Source: Adiantum capillus-veneris
Lineage: Eukaryota; Streptophyta; Polypodiopsida; Polypodiales; Pteridaceae
DNA: 64,000 nt
Reading direction: 5' to 3'
Assembly (NCBI GenBank): GCA_014529385.2
Contig: CM043956.1
Span: 63,988,620-64,052,619, forward strand
In this document: one piece after another, positions 44,419 through 55,928 of the stretch
Layout of the letters: every line of letters starts with the position of its first letter
Numbering within the stretch: position 1 is the first letter of the stretch
Translations under genes and position numbers: made by a program
The notes under the pieces: model-generated
What the model was told of the DNA's origin: nothing
The model's input: the letters and a program-made list of their open reading frames with translations, nothing else
Database searches by the model: none

Positions 44419-46583
44419 GATGGCCTACGCTAGTGTAATTGTGGCATAAACGAATGCCTTCCCTCACTAATTTCACTACTGTTTTCACTTGTGTGTTTAT
44501 GTTTTTGTGGATTTTGAATGTGTGTGCATGAAGCATTGTGTTCATAATTCCCTAATGTGTAACCATATCTTGCCAATTGTGTGTTTACACACTCTAATTT
44601 CTCACTAACCCCTTGCTAATTTGATTAATTTTTGCTAACTTACTAATTTGCTATGAAGGATTGGAGCATTCGACCATCCAATTGATCTTCAATGGAAAGG
44701 TAATTAAGGTGGTATTCTCAACCTCCCTAGAATCTAAGGATGTGTAGAATTGTGTAGAAATCCCACCATGATGCAATGTAATGTTGATGCAATGTAATGC
44801 TATGCTATGTTGACGCAATGCAATGTGATGTCAGGGATTGAAAATTTTGCAATTTTTCGTTTTCACGTCATCGCAATGCCGAAATTTTTTAAGATTTGGT
44901 GACGTATGATTTGACAAGATTCAATTGCTAATTGGTGATTGTAGGTTGCTAATTGGGTGCCTAATTGAGTTAATTTCATGCTTGGATGGTCAATTTCAAG
45001 TGTGTGTGCACTAAAATCAAGTGTGTGTGCATTCTAATTGAGTGTGTGTATGTTAATTTTAGGTGTGTGTGCACTATTTTGCCCATGTTTGAGCAACTAG
45101 AAATCAATGTGTGCGTTGTGATTTTTCAATTGTGATGATTGATGTGTGTTGTGCTCATGCTCAACTAATAATTTGTGAAATCACATTGCAAATCCGACAA
45201 GTTTAACCCTTTTGTGCGCGCACCTAAAGATTGGTAAAACTGCCAATTTTTTAGTGTGTGTGCTTAAAAAAGTGTTTAATTTGCATGGTTGATTCAATGT
45301 TTTGATTGCATAAATGATATGTGTAAAGATTAAATTTTGCATTTTTGTGCTCAAAACAGGGATTTACACACTCTAATTGCGTCAATTTTTGACCTAATTT
45401 TGTTCGTAATTTTACCGGTTTAATTGCCCAGTCTTGATTTTTTGATAAAACTGTTGGGAATTGAATTGATGTGATTTTGGCAATTTTATTTGACTACACT
45501 ATTCCCCAATGTGTGGAGAATTTGTAGAATTTTTTTGGATATTTTTCGGATAATTTTTGGTATTTTTTTGCTAATTTGTGGATTAATTTTTGGATAATTT
45601 CATTAAAATTTGATTTTACGATCTTTATGAGCTATTTTGTGTGTGCGTATTTACGGCATCAATTTGTTCGCATTTGTGCCCTCCGTGGTCGAGTTTTGAG
45701 CGTTTTGCTATTTTCAGGGGCCGAGTGGACAATTTTGTCGAATTTGACATTTTCGGTAAAATCTGCTATTTTCGGTGTGTTTTGCATATCGTAAATGTTC
45801 GGTTGTGAATTTCGGTAATTTTTTAAGATTCCTATAATTTTCCGGGAATTTTTTTGGACTTTTTTGGCAAATTTTGAGATTTTCTGGCAAATTTCAACGT
45901 TTTTGGCTAATTTCATACTAAAATTGCCTATTTCGGGCATTAAAATTTTTAAAAATTGAAAAAAGTTTCTTTGACGAGCACCGGCCGGTTGATCTCGAGC
46001 GTGCCTTGTGGCGCATGAAATTCTCTATCGGATAGATTTTTACTGTCTCTTGGGATAGTTTCTGTCGCCATAAGAAAAAAATAAAAGATAAAAATCTTCT
46101 TTTTCTTTTTTCGCTCCGGGTGAACCCACCCAACGAGCTCACCCTCCCTCTAAGTAACTCATCCACTCTCCCTCTAACTTACACTCTCTCACCTTCCCCT
46201 CACACTCCCTCATTCCCTCTCTGCCTTTACCAGCGTGCAGTGTTAGGAAAAAAAACGGGGTCCAATGTATTTTAATTGACGAAATCCTAAAATCCCGGTT
46301 AGATTTTGAGCTTGCCTTGAAGAAAACCGAGAAAGTTTCACAAGTTTTAGTGTAATTACCGGCAAAAGCTTCAAATTTTGACCTAAAGACGGGTAGAGCT
46401 TCAAGTTTGCCCTTATTTTCTTCGGTTAGAAAAAAAGTATTTTTCTAGCCTTAACTCTCTCTCTACTGCTCTTTCCCCTGTGTGAACCCCTCTCTACACA
46501 CACACTCCTATTCTCTCTCTCTCGTACTCTCTCTCTCTCACTCGTCAGCAGGCACGGACCCCGCCGTGTGCGCATGTCTCCTA

Positions 46584-46590
<7 letters not shown>
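44419..46590 (+). other. T-rich leader-like region, no gene
   Basis: Strongly T/G-rich on the plus strand (45480-45960 is mostly runs like TTTTTTGGATAATTT), with no frame of note. Probably the untranslated leader of the element opened by the LTR at 43475. Confidence 0.45.
44997..45084 (+). repeat. 22-bp tandem repeat, four units
   Basis: Units of the type TCAAGTGTGTGTGCAYTMTAAT, diverged. Confidence 0.75.
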
Positions 46591-46630
<40 letters not shown>

Positions 46631-46637
46631 ACTCTCA

Positions 46638-46676
<39 letters not shown>
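46591..46676 (+). repeat. two (CT)n tracts
   Basis: (CT) runs at 46591-46627 and 46641-46675 separated by AACACTCTCATCC. Confidence 0.95.
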
Positions 46677-46679
<3 letters not shown>

Positions 46680-46721
46680 CTCTCTCCCTCTCTTTGGCGA
46701 GAACACCCTCCCACTCTCACA

Positions 46722-47303
46722 TGAGGCACTACTCAAGAAGCGGCCAACTTGGCTGAACTACCCAAGATTGCCTAGTCCAGAAAAGGGATAGCCGACTGAA
46801 GAATACATGGTGAAAACCCTAAAGGGCGCCATGTCATTCTTTAAAAGTCTACCAGATTTTTCATCTGCTATGCTATACAAAATCTATGGAATGCTGCTCA
46901 CATGCATCAAAGTGTTCAATGAGCCAGAGCAAGTAGGCGCTCTGTGGATGTCATTCCTCGAGGGTAATAAAGGTTTGTGCTATGATCTCAGTGGCCAACC
47001 TTCCGAGAGGTTCTTTATGGCTTCTACGCCATATGCATGTTTCTACCTTCTCACAAAATGCTGACATTCGAGGAAGCATTCTACATGGGATTCTTCACTT
47101 GGCGAACGAAGATATTTGCACCAGTGATCAGCAACCTGACCTCAAGGTTTGTAGGCTACTCAACATTGGAGCTGAAAAACAGAGTAACTATGCAGTTCTT
47201 GCAAGTGCCAGATAAGGAATGGAAAATCAGATATCAAAAGGCTCTAACATCGCTTAAAGACCGCCTCGCCAGTCGCCAGCTCAAAGACTACTTCAGCCCA
47301 TAA
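46722..47303 (+). pseudogene. second copy of the unknown protein's C-terminal domain
   Basis: 46735-47000 matches 42220-42475 at roughly 75-80% by eye (WLNYPRL, TEEYMVKTLKGAMSFFKSLP, MSFLEGNKGLCYDL) and continues with residues missing from the first copy: a part ending in YACFYLLTKC, then after one frameshift YMGFFTWRTKIFAPVISNL, RFVGYSTLELKNRVTMQFL and a basic end (RLASRQLKDYFSP) with TAA at 47301-47303. One TAG lies near 46790. Only 22 bp separate the stop from the purine tract before an LTR, so this is the last protein of a retroelement. Confidence 0.65.
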
Positions 47304-47325
47304 AGTTGTGTCAAGGGACGACACA

Positions 47326-47342
47326 GGCGAGGAGGAGGGGGA
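47326..47342 (+). promoter_or_regulatory. polypurine tract
   Basis: AGGCGAGGAGGAGGGGGA directly before the TGTTAGC LTR start. Confidence 0.8.
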
Positions 47343-47750
47343 TGTTAGCAACAAGCTAACACAGATACCACGGATACCATTTTTCGGAGTTCTCATCATA
47401 AAAACACTTATTATTTTGATAAATTGGGAATATTGTAACTCCTATTTTTTGGATAAACCTTGTAATTGATGAGCCGGGGCTACAAGCTTCCACATTGTAT
47501 CAACCTGTCATTAGCCATCTTTGGTAGAACTCCCAAATTATTAGTTTTGACCACCAAAAACCTTGGCTAAGGTATAAAAGCCAATTTTTGTAAGTTATTA
47601 TAAAGTTTCGGATAATGAAATACACAGTAAGAGCTAATGGCGCTCACTCCTCTCCTTCTCCTGCTTCCTACTCCCTCCTTGATTCTCACATTGCAGTCAT
47701 GTTTGTTGCATTGCAATCGTAGGTAAGAGCTCTACGCATTGACATAAGCA
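47343..47750 (+). mobile_element. 3' LTR behind the unknown ORF
   Basis: Starts TGTTAGCAACAAGCTAACA, a perfect 7-bp hairpin with a 5-nt loop. TATA box in GGTATAAAAGCC at 47571. Probable end ATAAGCA near 47750, where a different repeat begins. No 5' partner was seen in the window. Confidence 0.6.
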
Positions 47751-47832
47751 CATCCAAGAGAGACTCGGTACAATATAATCTTTGTGTTCCTTGCGATCTA
47801 GCTTATGCAATGAAGATGGAAAGCTTCATGTG
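47751..47832 (-). repeat. fragment of chromovirus LTR family A/B
   Basis: 82 bp similar to 6700-6780 and 51303-51385 (CAATCTTTGTGTTCCTTG, ATGAAGATGGAAAGCTTCAT). Confidence 0.8.
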
Positions 47833-47940
47833 AACCATATCACTATCAAAAACACATTACCCATGCCTTGGGTAGAAGATCTATTTGGTAAGCTACAAGG
47901 CTCTACCTACTTGAATAGGATTGACCTTTGTGGGACGCGT
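47833..47940 (+). pseudogene. Ty3/gypsy RT fragment
   Basis: TLPMPWVEDLFGKLQGSTYL and NRIDLCG match the gypsy RT block LPxIDDLLDxLxGAxYFSKIDL. Only about 100 bp long. Confidence 0.7.
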
Positions 47941-48410
47941 GTCTAACCTCACTATCATATCTTATTGCAGTATTAGCAATCCATGGGATTAAACTGACTC
48001 GACTAGTGCATAGAGGCTACAAGAGGGTGTCAATCTCTCGGAAAAGAACTAACAACTCACATCTAACTCATGCTACACTCAAGTGACAGAAACCACTAAA
48101 AGCCAATCGCTCATCAGCAAACAAATCACATCCATTGCAGCATCAAATGACATCCAAACATAATGAAACTTCTAGGACATGTTTATAAGACCGAAGCACA
48201 TATGCTTTATGGTCTCAAATTCCACTTTAGGTCAAGTGTCAAAATCGCGATTATTAACAGTAGTGGATTTTTGACTTAGTCATTTTCGACCCTGAATGCA
48301 TCTAAATGCTTAGCAATGATGCCCCAATACCCCACCTATGCTTAATTTTTTATTTGAAAGTGTAAATTCGTAGTTATGATGAAATTAGGCTGCGGGTCGG
48401 CGACGCCAAC
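47941..48410. other. no gene seen
   Basis: Spacer between a plus-strand RT fragment and the truncated end of a minus-strand gypsy element. Confidence 0.4.
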
Positions 48411-49103
48411 GCTCAATTATCCGCACACATATGGCATGTACCATCTTTCTTTTGCACTAAAAGGATTGGAGAACAAAAAGGGAGAGGAGCTAGGCCTCAC
48501 CATCCCTTTGTCTACTAATTCTTGTACTTGCCTCATGACCTCCTCTTGTTGAGCTTAGGAAACTCAATAAGGAGGCTTGTTAGGTGGTGAACTTCCTGGT
48601 AGGAGCTCAATTCAATGGTCATCATCTCCTCATTTTGGAGGTAAGTCCATAGAGATATCATCGATGAAAACATCTTGGAATCCATTTAGAAAAGTAGACA
48701 AGTCTAACTCTTCTTGATTCCTACCATTTTCATTTGATAAATCATTAGCATCATTAGTGGATTTTTTGACAAAAATTATGTACGCAAAAATTGAGCTTTT
48801 CATGGACTTATCAAAAGCTCGTGAATTTAGAAGTGGTATAGTACGACCAGAATCATTAGCATCTATATACATGCTCTTTCCCTTGTAGGTGAGGTAGATT
48901 CTCCTTTTAGGGAACTTCATGGTGGTAGCCATGCAATCAAACCATGGCACCCCTAGGATAGCATCCTCATGTTGGAGAGGAGAGATGAAAAAGTCTTCTT
49001 TGTTGACATAGCTTTGGACATGAAGCCTCAACTTCCCACTCAAGGGAGTGACGGAGGCTTGCTGTCCCTTGAAAGTTGTGTCAGTCATTACAATATCTCC
49101 CAT
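48411..49103 (-). pseudogene. Ty3/gypsy protease and start of RT
   Basis: Minus-strand frame 49103-48630 shows the protease end (EDAILGVPWFDCMATTMKFP, KRRIYLTYKGKS) and the linker to RT (FQDVFIDDISMDLPPK). Past the stop, frames up to 48411 give the RT start: PPNKPP-like proline stretch, QQEEVMRQVQELVDKGMV, SSSPF, VQKKDGT. It ends at about 48411, so the RT active site, RNase H and integrase are missing. Gag lies upstream at 49198-50678. Confidence 0.82.
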
Positions 49104-49197
49104 CTCTAAATATTAAATGCCCAACTTGGTGTCCAACTCCATTCATATGAAGTTGTGAGTAGAGCCGGGTCAAACAAGATGAAGGCATCATGCTCCC

Positions 49198-50678
49198 TTA
49201 CCTTTCCCCAAGAATAGGAGAGTGATGATCCTTTGCAATGAGAATCCTCTTTTGGAGCTTCGATGGTGGAAACCCTAGGAGTCTCATTGTGAGCATTTTC
49301 TTGGGGTAAGAACGATAACCATGTCCTTGCTCCCCACACTTAAAACACTTATGGTCCTTGCAAAAAGCTTCAAGCTCTTCATGAGAGAGTTTGTTTTTAC
49401 CTTTGTAAACTCCCTTCTCCTTGGACCTATTGTTGTTGTTGTTGTTATTGTAAGAAGTGCCTTGGGAAGAATTTTGGGCATTGGTTTTCCCCTTTGCATC
49501 ATTTTTGTCTTTGTTTTCCATCGTCTTGACATTCCATCTAGCCCCTTGTTGGGAATTGATGCGGGAAGCAACCATGGTGTGGTGGATTACTTTAGTGATA
49601 GAACCAGGCCGTTAGGAGTTGACATACTCATCCATTTGTTCAGGTAATCCCGCACAAAATTGTTGCTTTTGCACGGCAAAGTCTATCTTTTGGAAGAGAC
49701 AATAGCCTTGAGATGTAAATTCCAAAACTTGTCCACATATTTGTGAATAGACTCGTGTGAGAGAAGCTTCAAATTGCATCATTTGGTAAGTACTTTGTCT
49801 TTAGCATAGCTTGCAAGGCTTCATGATGGAAACGCGTAGAGTTTTCCATGTATTTGGGGCTTCGCTGTTGCCACAAAGGTTAACCTACCATTGACGAGCC
49901 GATTTTTGGAAGTGCATAGCTACATGGCATAGCTTGGAGGACTCCGTGAAGCCCTCGTCCCCAAAGGCCGCATCAAATTGTTGGATGAAGGCCAATACTT
50001 TGTCGGTGGCACAAAAGGTGTCATCATAGATGAGAAAAGAGATACTCTTTCCTCCCTCTTTAAACTTCTTGAGCTTTTGTGATCTTTGCCATGCAGGGTA
50101 TGATTTGTGATGTCCTCCCCTCTTGTATTCTCTAGGACAATAGCCATAGCTTTTTTGGGGAGAGGAGGAAGGTGAAGAAGAAGGAGAAGAGGGTGACCTC
50201 TTTCTTGACCTTTCCTTCCTTTGTTTCCTCTCTTCCCTTTTGGAGTGATGAAGAGAAAGACTGTGTGTTGACCGTTTCCTCATGGGAGGAGTTGGCGATC
50301 GTGTAGACCGCCATCTTTGTGGAGCCACATCTTCAGAGGAACTTAAGGATTCATTGCTTTCTTGCTCTTCGATTCCTCCTCTCATATGGGAGAGAGTCTT
50401 CTTTTGGGGGTCTCATCAAGAGGCCTCCTAAGCTCTCTCTCCACTTGTAGAGGAAGGGAAATCCAATAAGCACGAAGTTGTTGAGTAACTTCAGCTTGCA
50501 AAGTACGATTGCCCATAGCTTGATGCAACCTAGTAACAAGATAATTGATAAACATGGGGGCATCATCATTAGCACCTTCATGTGAAAAATCAAAGTTATC
50601 AATGTTCATTCTACTCTCTTGGTTATTGTTAGTGATGCTAATTATACTTATGTGTTTACTTAGTGTATTCTTTGGCAA
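49198..50678 (-). pseudogene. Ty3/gypsy gag
   Basis: Minus-strand frames 50678-50382, 50385-49885 and 49575-49198 follow each other. The first has MFINYLVTRLHQAMGNRTLQ; the second an Arg/Ser-rich stretch and then the gag core (KVLAFIQQFDAAFGDEGFTE, LCHVAMHFQKSARQW). The third has an Asn run and a zinc knuckle CFKCGEQGHGYRSYP, in which the final Cys of CX2CX4HX4C is Tyr. Several frame changes between 49885 and 49575. Primer site and LTR follow at 51031. Confidence 0.85.
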
Positions 50679-51030
50679 TTCAAAACCTTAGTTGCTACTC
50701 CTCTTAGCCTTTGAAAATAAGCACTTAAGTATCTACACCCACGGCTCGAATTGGTTAATTATAGAGAGTAGTAGGGTGGGTCTAATACACCAAAATTGTC
50801 GAGGTATAGCTCCTTTTAGACTTCGTTTGGCTCAATAATGGTAAAGCCATAGGCAAGCTTAAAAAGACCCCATTATTAAGACCAAAGCTCCCGAGGTGTG
50901 CACCATATCCCACATAGTGGGCTCAACGAAACCGATAATAGATCCCAGTCCCAATTACCCTAATATAATTAACAAAATCAACCATTAGTAGGCTACTTAA
51001 GGACCTCTCTTCTTAAGCAAGAAAAGAAAA
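50679..51030 (-). other. gypsy leader
   Basis: Non-coding leader between primer site and gag of the minus-strand element. Confidence 0.6.
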
Positions 51031-51048
51031 CCAAATTCTCTGATACCA
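51031..51048 (-). promoter_or_regulatory. primer binding site (tRNA-Met)
   Basis: On the minus strand TGGTATCAGAGAATTTGG, one base from the LTR end. Confidence 0.9.
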
Positions 51049-51049
51049 A

Positions 51050-51784
51050 TGTAATGGAAATAACCTATGAACTTTGAGATAGCAGAATTAAGAGAATTCG
51101 AGTGAGCATCTTTGTGAGATTACTTTGAGAACATAGAGGGTGAACTTAATTGATGGTAGCAACATAAACATAGCACTTAATCAACTTGTCATGAACAAGA
51201 CTTTTGCAAGAGAGAGAGTATTAGAGAACATGACAATAGTTGAGGACTGGATTTACTTGGAGCCGGTCCCCCCTCCAAAAGGCGTTTGTATTATAGATTC
51301 TCCCATCAAGAGAGACTTGATACAATACAATCTTTGTGTTCCTTGTGACCTGGGTGATGCAATGAAGATGAAAAGCTTCATGCATCACAAGCATACCATA
51401 AACTTTGCAAAAAGCATTAACTATCCCAAGGCCTCAAACACCTTCGAAGGTGGAGAGAGCTAGTGGGGAATGAGGGTAGGGAAGAGGAAAAAGAATCATC
51501 CATAGGAGAAAGAAATAGTTCCTCGCTTATCATCACTCTTCTTGCTTAGCATAGCATAATAGCTTAGTAATGAAGATGAAGAAGATGGCAAGCTTAAGCA
51601 TTGAAGCATGGCTCTTAGTTGGATTTGCATTCCATAGCTAAGAGTGTTGGTGTAGGCTCTCCACTTCTCAACAAGCTTGGAGAAGGAGATGGAGCTCCTG
51701 CACTTTGCACTCCGTACAATGAGAGAAAGTGTGTGTGTGTGTGTGTGTGTTGGAAAGTATACCCCCCTCTCATGCTTGGTCCAC

Positions 51785-51851
<67 letters not shown>

Positions 51852-52518
51852 TTTAATTATTTCATTTGGACATGTGTCCTCGTTTTCCTCTTTGAGAGAA
51901 AGAACTTAATTATTTAGTTTTATGCATCTAAATTCTCATTGGACCCCTTTAAAACCTATCCAATAGGATTCAAGCACATCATGAGGGCCACATGTGGAGG
52001 ATCATTCGAACATGTGTCTTTTATGCTTCATAAGTCATTTGGTTTAAATTGAATACTTCAAGCACTTAGTCAATCAAGCATGGAAACCATTGATGCCTTT
52101 TGAGAGTTTATCTTTGAATTGAATATTTCAAGAGCCTTGGTCATATTAAGCATAAAAATCACCTCAAGCTTTGGGCAAGGTTCCCACAAACATTTTAAGC
52201 ACTTTAGTTAGCAAGCCGACAAGCACATCATGCTTAGGTAGGGTTCCCACCTCAAGGTCAGCCCTAGCTTCCCTAAGGTCAAAGGACTTTATAATACTAA
52301 CTTTTGGAGGTCTTTAATGAAGCTAACCCCAAGGCCTTTAAGCTCCATTAGGTAGCATCTCTCTTTAACATACCATCTCTCATTTGAACCCCTTTAACCT
52401 TGGCCCCGTGTTGAGACAGATCCATAAACACGTGTCTATATTCTAACGCTTGTTCCCGTTTATTCTCCCACATTAAATGATTAGTTTAATATGAGAAAAT
52501 CATCTGGGTTGGTTAGAT
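51050..52518 (-). mobile_element. chromovirus LTR, copy B (5' LTR)
   Basis: 1.47 kb, similar to copy A (6445-8038). Because the primer site abuts it, this is the 5' LTR of the element with gag at 49198-50678. The last ~20 bp of the U3 end present in copy A (ATTAGATTTTATGACA) are missing: at 52518 it joins the gag of another element. Carries (GT)n at 51729-51750 and (CT)n at 51784-51847. Confidence 0.88.
51784..51847 (+). repeat. (CT)n microsatellite
   Basis: About 32 CT units within LTR copy B; copy A has none here. Confidence 0.95.
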
Positions 52519-53300
52519 TCTCCACATCCTCCAAAAACATTTGGTTGACCTCTTCCATTTGTAGATAAGGCAACTCTATTAGCACCAGAAGTACGAACTT
52601 TCTTTAGACAATGATTCCTATAATGTCCATACTCACGGCATTCAAGACATTGCACATTTAAAAATTTTGTGGTTGTAGTTGTAGCTACTGTAGGTCAATT
52701 TGGTAAGTGCAGTTGTCCGATCTATTGTTCGAACCATTCGGTCTAGCTCTCTTTGCCATATAGTTTCATCTTCCTTGGTTGGTCTTCTCATTTTAACGGC
52801 TGAAGGCTTCGCTCTTAGTAGAGTATCTTGTAAAGATGTTGGTCTAAGGGCTTCAAGACAACTGTTTAATGATTCAATGAGCCCTTGACAAAATCGTGCT
52901 ACTTGTTGTTCAAGGGACATCTCGGGAGCATATCTTCTTAGAGTAACAAACTTTGAGTAATACTCCTCAACTGTTAAAGATAGCTAAGCGATAATAAAAT
53001 TCATTCATTTTGATAGCTTTATGAGCTGGTGGAAGATAGTGTCTTGTTATTGCACGTTTGATATCTTCCCAAGATTCAGAAGATCCCAAAACACCCAAGT
53101 CCTTGCAATAGTGCTTCCACCATATCTTTGAATCTCCAATGAGACAAAACATTGCAAGCATTGTTTGATTTTTAGGTTGAGTCCCTACATCTTCAAAATA
53201 ATATTCCATTGCCTCAATCCAAACCTCGGCATCACGTTCTATATTAGCCCCTTCACCCTTGAAGTTGGGAGGTTAGGCTTGCTTAAGGAGAAGCTTTTTC
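52519..53300 (-). pseudogene. second minus-strand gypsy gag with zinc knuckle
   Basis: Reading leftward: PPNFKGEGANIERDAEVWIE, MEYYFEDVGTQPKNQTMLAM, FCLIGDSKIWWKHYCKDLG, WEDIKRAITRHYLPPAHKAI, which match the retrotransposon gag core. After a frame change come VARFCQGLIESLNSCL and, after another, the zinc knuckle CLECREYGHYRNHC (52608-52649). At 52519 the sequence stops where LTR copy B starts, so protease and pol are absent. A primer site lies upstream at 54236. Confidence 0.85.
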
Positions 53301-53429
53301 TCCTGAACAGTAGTGTACAAGGCGGTACATGGTACCTATGCAATAATACATTTATCGATATTCGAACTCAAAACTCACTATAATATTAAGTAATTTAACT
53401 TCAACAACTCAAGGCAAAAACTTGAGACC

Positions 53430-54142
53430 CATTTATTTCACTTAACTCAACGTGTCACAACTTTATTTATTCAAGATACATACAAAAGTTGGTCTTTCTG
53501 AGAAGCTAGACAAGCCTCTCTCTGATCTATCATGATATATACAAGGGTTAGCTTTACTAAAAGTTAGATAATTCTTCAAGTCGGATTCCCGAGAACATAG
53601 CGGTACAATCGATAGGTGTGTGTAGTTAAGTTTTTACAATCCACTATTTCATTTGAGTAGTAGCTCTTGTACACATCCTTGAGAGTATTGCAAAATACAA
53701 GGCTATTATTTTGAGAGAAAATGTCAGGGACAAAAATGGGTTTGATCTTGTAACTAGAAATCACTTTGACCACTTTATTAAAGACCCATTCATTTAAAGT
53801 CATCTCAACGCCATCTTCGGAGATAACAACGTAGTCGTCCCTAGTAATACCAAAAAAGTAGTAAAACTAGATAAGTTGTAGCTTGTCTCCCCATTGAAGC
53901 TTCTTTAAATCAGAGGAAAGACATCCGAGCTTTGATACATTGATATAGAGGATGCCACCTTCACAGTCCCAAGCAAGATCCCATCCCCTTTGGATTCTTG
54001 TTGATGGAGAAGAGAAAGCCTTCATCAGAATCTTCATCATGTTGCAACATAATGTAAAATTTGAAGAGCGACAAGCCTCCAAATACATTATTCAAAGGTC
54101 TTGAACTTGCAATATTCAGTGTCATTATCTTTCTAGAACATC
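53430..54142 (-). pseudogene. unexplained frame with 3' UTR in gypsy leader (possible captured gene)
   Basis: On the minus strand one frame from 54088 to 53576 (171 codons, a single TAG near 53865) encodes GWDLAWDCEGGILYINVSKL, LKKLQWGDKLQLI, DYVVISEDGVEMTLNEWVFN, KPIFVPDIFSQNNSLVFCN. Another frame (from 54142) joins it after a shift with DEDSDEGFLFSINKNPKG. After the stop at 53576 there is a typical 3' UTR and AATAAATAAAG at 53463-53474, a poly(A) signal. It lies between a primer site (54236) and gag (53300), where gypsy elements usually have only a leader. The GGILYIN...GDKLQLI part faintly recalls a PDZ fold; I would not assign it. Confidence 0.5.
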
Positions 54143-54235
54143 GATGCTAATAAGTTCTCAAACTTGAGCTTCCAACTTTCTTTTTCTTTTTTTTTTTCAA
54201 ATGTTCAAACAATATTTGGATTTCCAGCTTCCTAA

Positions 54236-54252
54236 CCTAGGCTCTGATACCA
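54236..54252 (-). promoter_or_regulatory. primer binding site (tRNA-Met)
   Basis: On the minus strand TGGTATCAGAGCCTAGG, an exact tRNA-Met type site. Confidence 0.9.
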
Positions 54253-55280
54253 TGTGTGAAGTCCACATCCATCACCGATTCCTCTTGGCAATTGGAGGGT
54301 GTTTGACAAGTCACTAGGCTCCAATTGTTTAGAAAAACACATACTCAAGATAGTATTGATTCCAATGGACAGGCTTCCATCACAAGGTAACTCGAGCTTA
54401 AGCCAATAGCTAAATTTTCTACGCATGTCTCACAGGGGAAGCATGATCTCTTACGAATATTTAAATGTTCCTAGATCTCATCTTCCAAAAGAGAGAAACT
54501 CAAATGTGTTTTTCTCCATAGCTTTCAGAGGCACAAATCATTTGAAACTTCTTGACTCTTGGCATAAAAAGTCTCTAATTTTGCTTGTGCTAAATGAATA
54601 GGAAGCAGAGAGTTTCTCAACTAATCAAGACCACCCATCCATTGACATGGCAACTTGAGCCAGTCCCCACTTTCCACCCCCACACTCACACTTTAATCTT
54701 GTTTCCTAATTACTATCAGAGGGTTGTTCATAACACATAGTTCTTCATTAGAGTTCCCAACACAAGTTTATTTAAACAGTCCTTCAAACATTAAAAATTG
54801 ACACCAAGGCAATCTTTCCTAGGAAAAACTCAACATACAAAACCACTTCATAATTATTCCAATACTCCAAAATCATAGAAACTTCTTTCGGTGTATGTCC
54901 ACTCCACCCGTTGTCATTGGCTACCCATATGACCAATAAGTACTACACCTCCTGGAGTAACCCTCCGGGTGAGTCACATCATATGTCCATAGAAATGAAC
55001 TAAGCTGCCTCATAGAAATGGGTCAGCATGGTACATAGAAATGCACAGCTCATGCGTAGAAACGCGAGCTATCTCCCTTTAATCAAAAGGAGTTCATACT
55101 AAATCAATATTGGAATAAAATGAAGTAAAGTTGAGAGAGTCTTTCCTAAGCAAACATTCTTTCCTACTTTGGATAGTATATCATCAAACAATTCCTTCCT
55201 AATAATTTAAACTTAAGAAAATAACAGGTTCAAATGACGTAGTCTTCAATTAGCAGGGATCCAATATTTTTAGGGCATTT
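54253..55280 (-). mobile_element. LTR next to the 54236 primer site (right limit uncertain)
   Basis: On the plus strand it starts TGTGTGAAGTCC right behind the primer site. No second copy exists in the window; the right border is estimated from the gag start that follows at 55293. No gene recognised inside. Confidence 0.5.
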
Positions 55281-55292
55281 TTTCCTTGCTAA

Positions 55293-55481
55293 TTACTCGT
55301 GATGCAACGAGCATAAATAGCCAAAAAGTTTTCCTACCTTCTCATCAGTGATGTCATTGCTTCGTGAGATGATTGGCACTTCTACATTCATAGAGGCCTT
55401 TGCTTTGCCTTTTCCATCACTAGTTCCAGCCTCGTAACCGTGCGAACCACCAAAACGAGTTCTCTTGGGTGCCATTCTCAC
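55293..55481 (-). pseudogene. third minus-strand gag start
   Basis: MAPKRTRFGGSHGYEAGTSD and then DEKVGKLFGYLC, basic and Gly/Ser-rich, resembling the extreme N terminus of a gypsy gag. A decayed primer site lies 58 bp upstream (55539-55550), the normal spacing. It may be the real gag start of the 52519-53300 gag, with the LTR and frame at 53430-55280 inserted between. Confidence 0.5.
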
Positions 55482-55538
55482 TTTACTTAATTGAATTGAA
55501 AAATTGTAAGCTAATTGTATAAAGAAATCAATGGCAAT

Positions 55539-55550
55539 GTTCTAATACCA
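55539..55550 (-). promoter_or_regulatory. decayed primer binding site
   Basis: On the minus strand TGGTATTAGAAC, two changes from TGGTATCAGAGC. Confidence 0.6.
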
Positions 55551-55558
55551 ATAAGATA

Positions 55559-55874
55559 TGGTCATGTCCCACATTCCTCAAACATATATTGTTCTTAATC
55601 TTGTCATAGACTTATGATAAATGTATACTATTACTAGCAATACAATAACAATGGCAACTCCACACTACATGAAGCTACAATTGAACCATAGCATAGAGTT
55701 TCTTTGTAATGCTATTGAGTAGCGCTAGTGAAAAAATTAAGATAGTGCTGGAGGTTCTTGTTGCAATGTTGGCTACTATGAAGCAACGCTAGTGGTTTTT
55801 TTTTTTAATGCTATAGTAGAGCGCTACAAAAGAAAATCATCGCAATGTTGGAAATTTATGGCTCTCCTGGAGCA

Positions 55875-55928
<54 letters not shown>

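Noticed and set aside
46426-46756. Arg/Glu-rich and Ser/Leu-rich frames
   Set aside because: They come from the paired (CT)n tracts.
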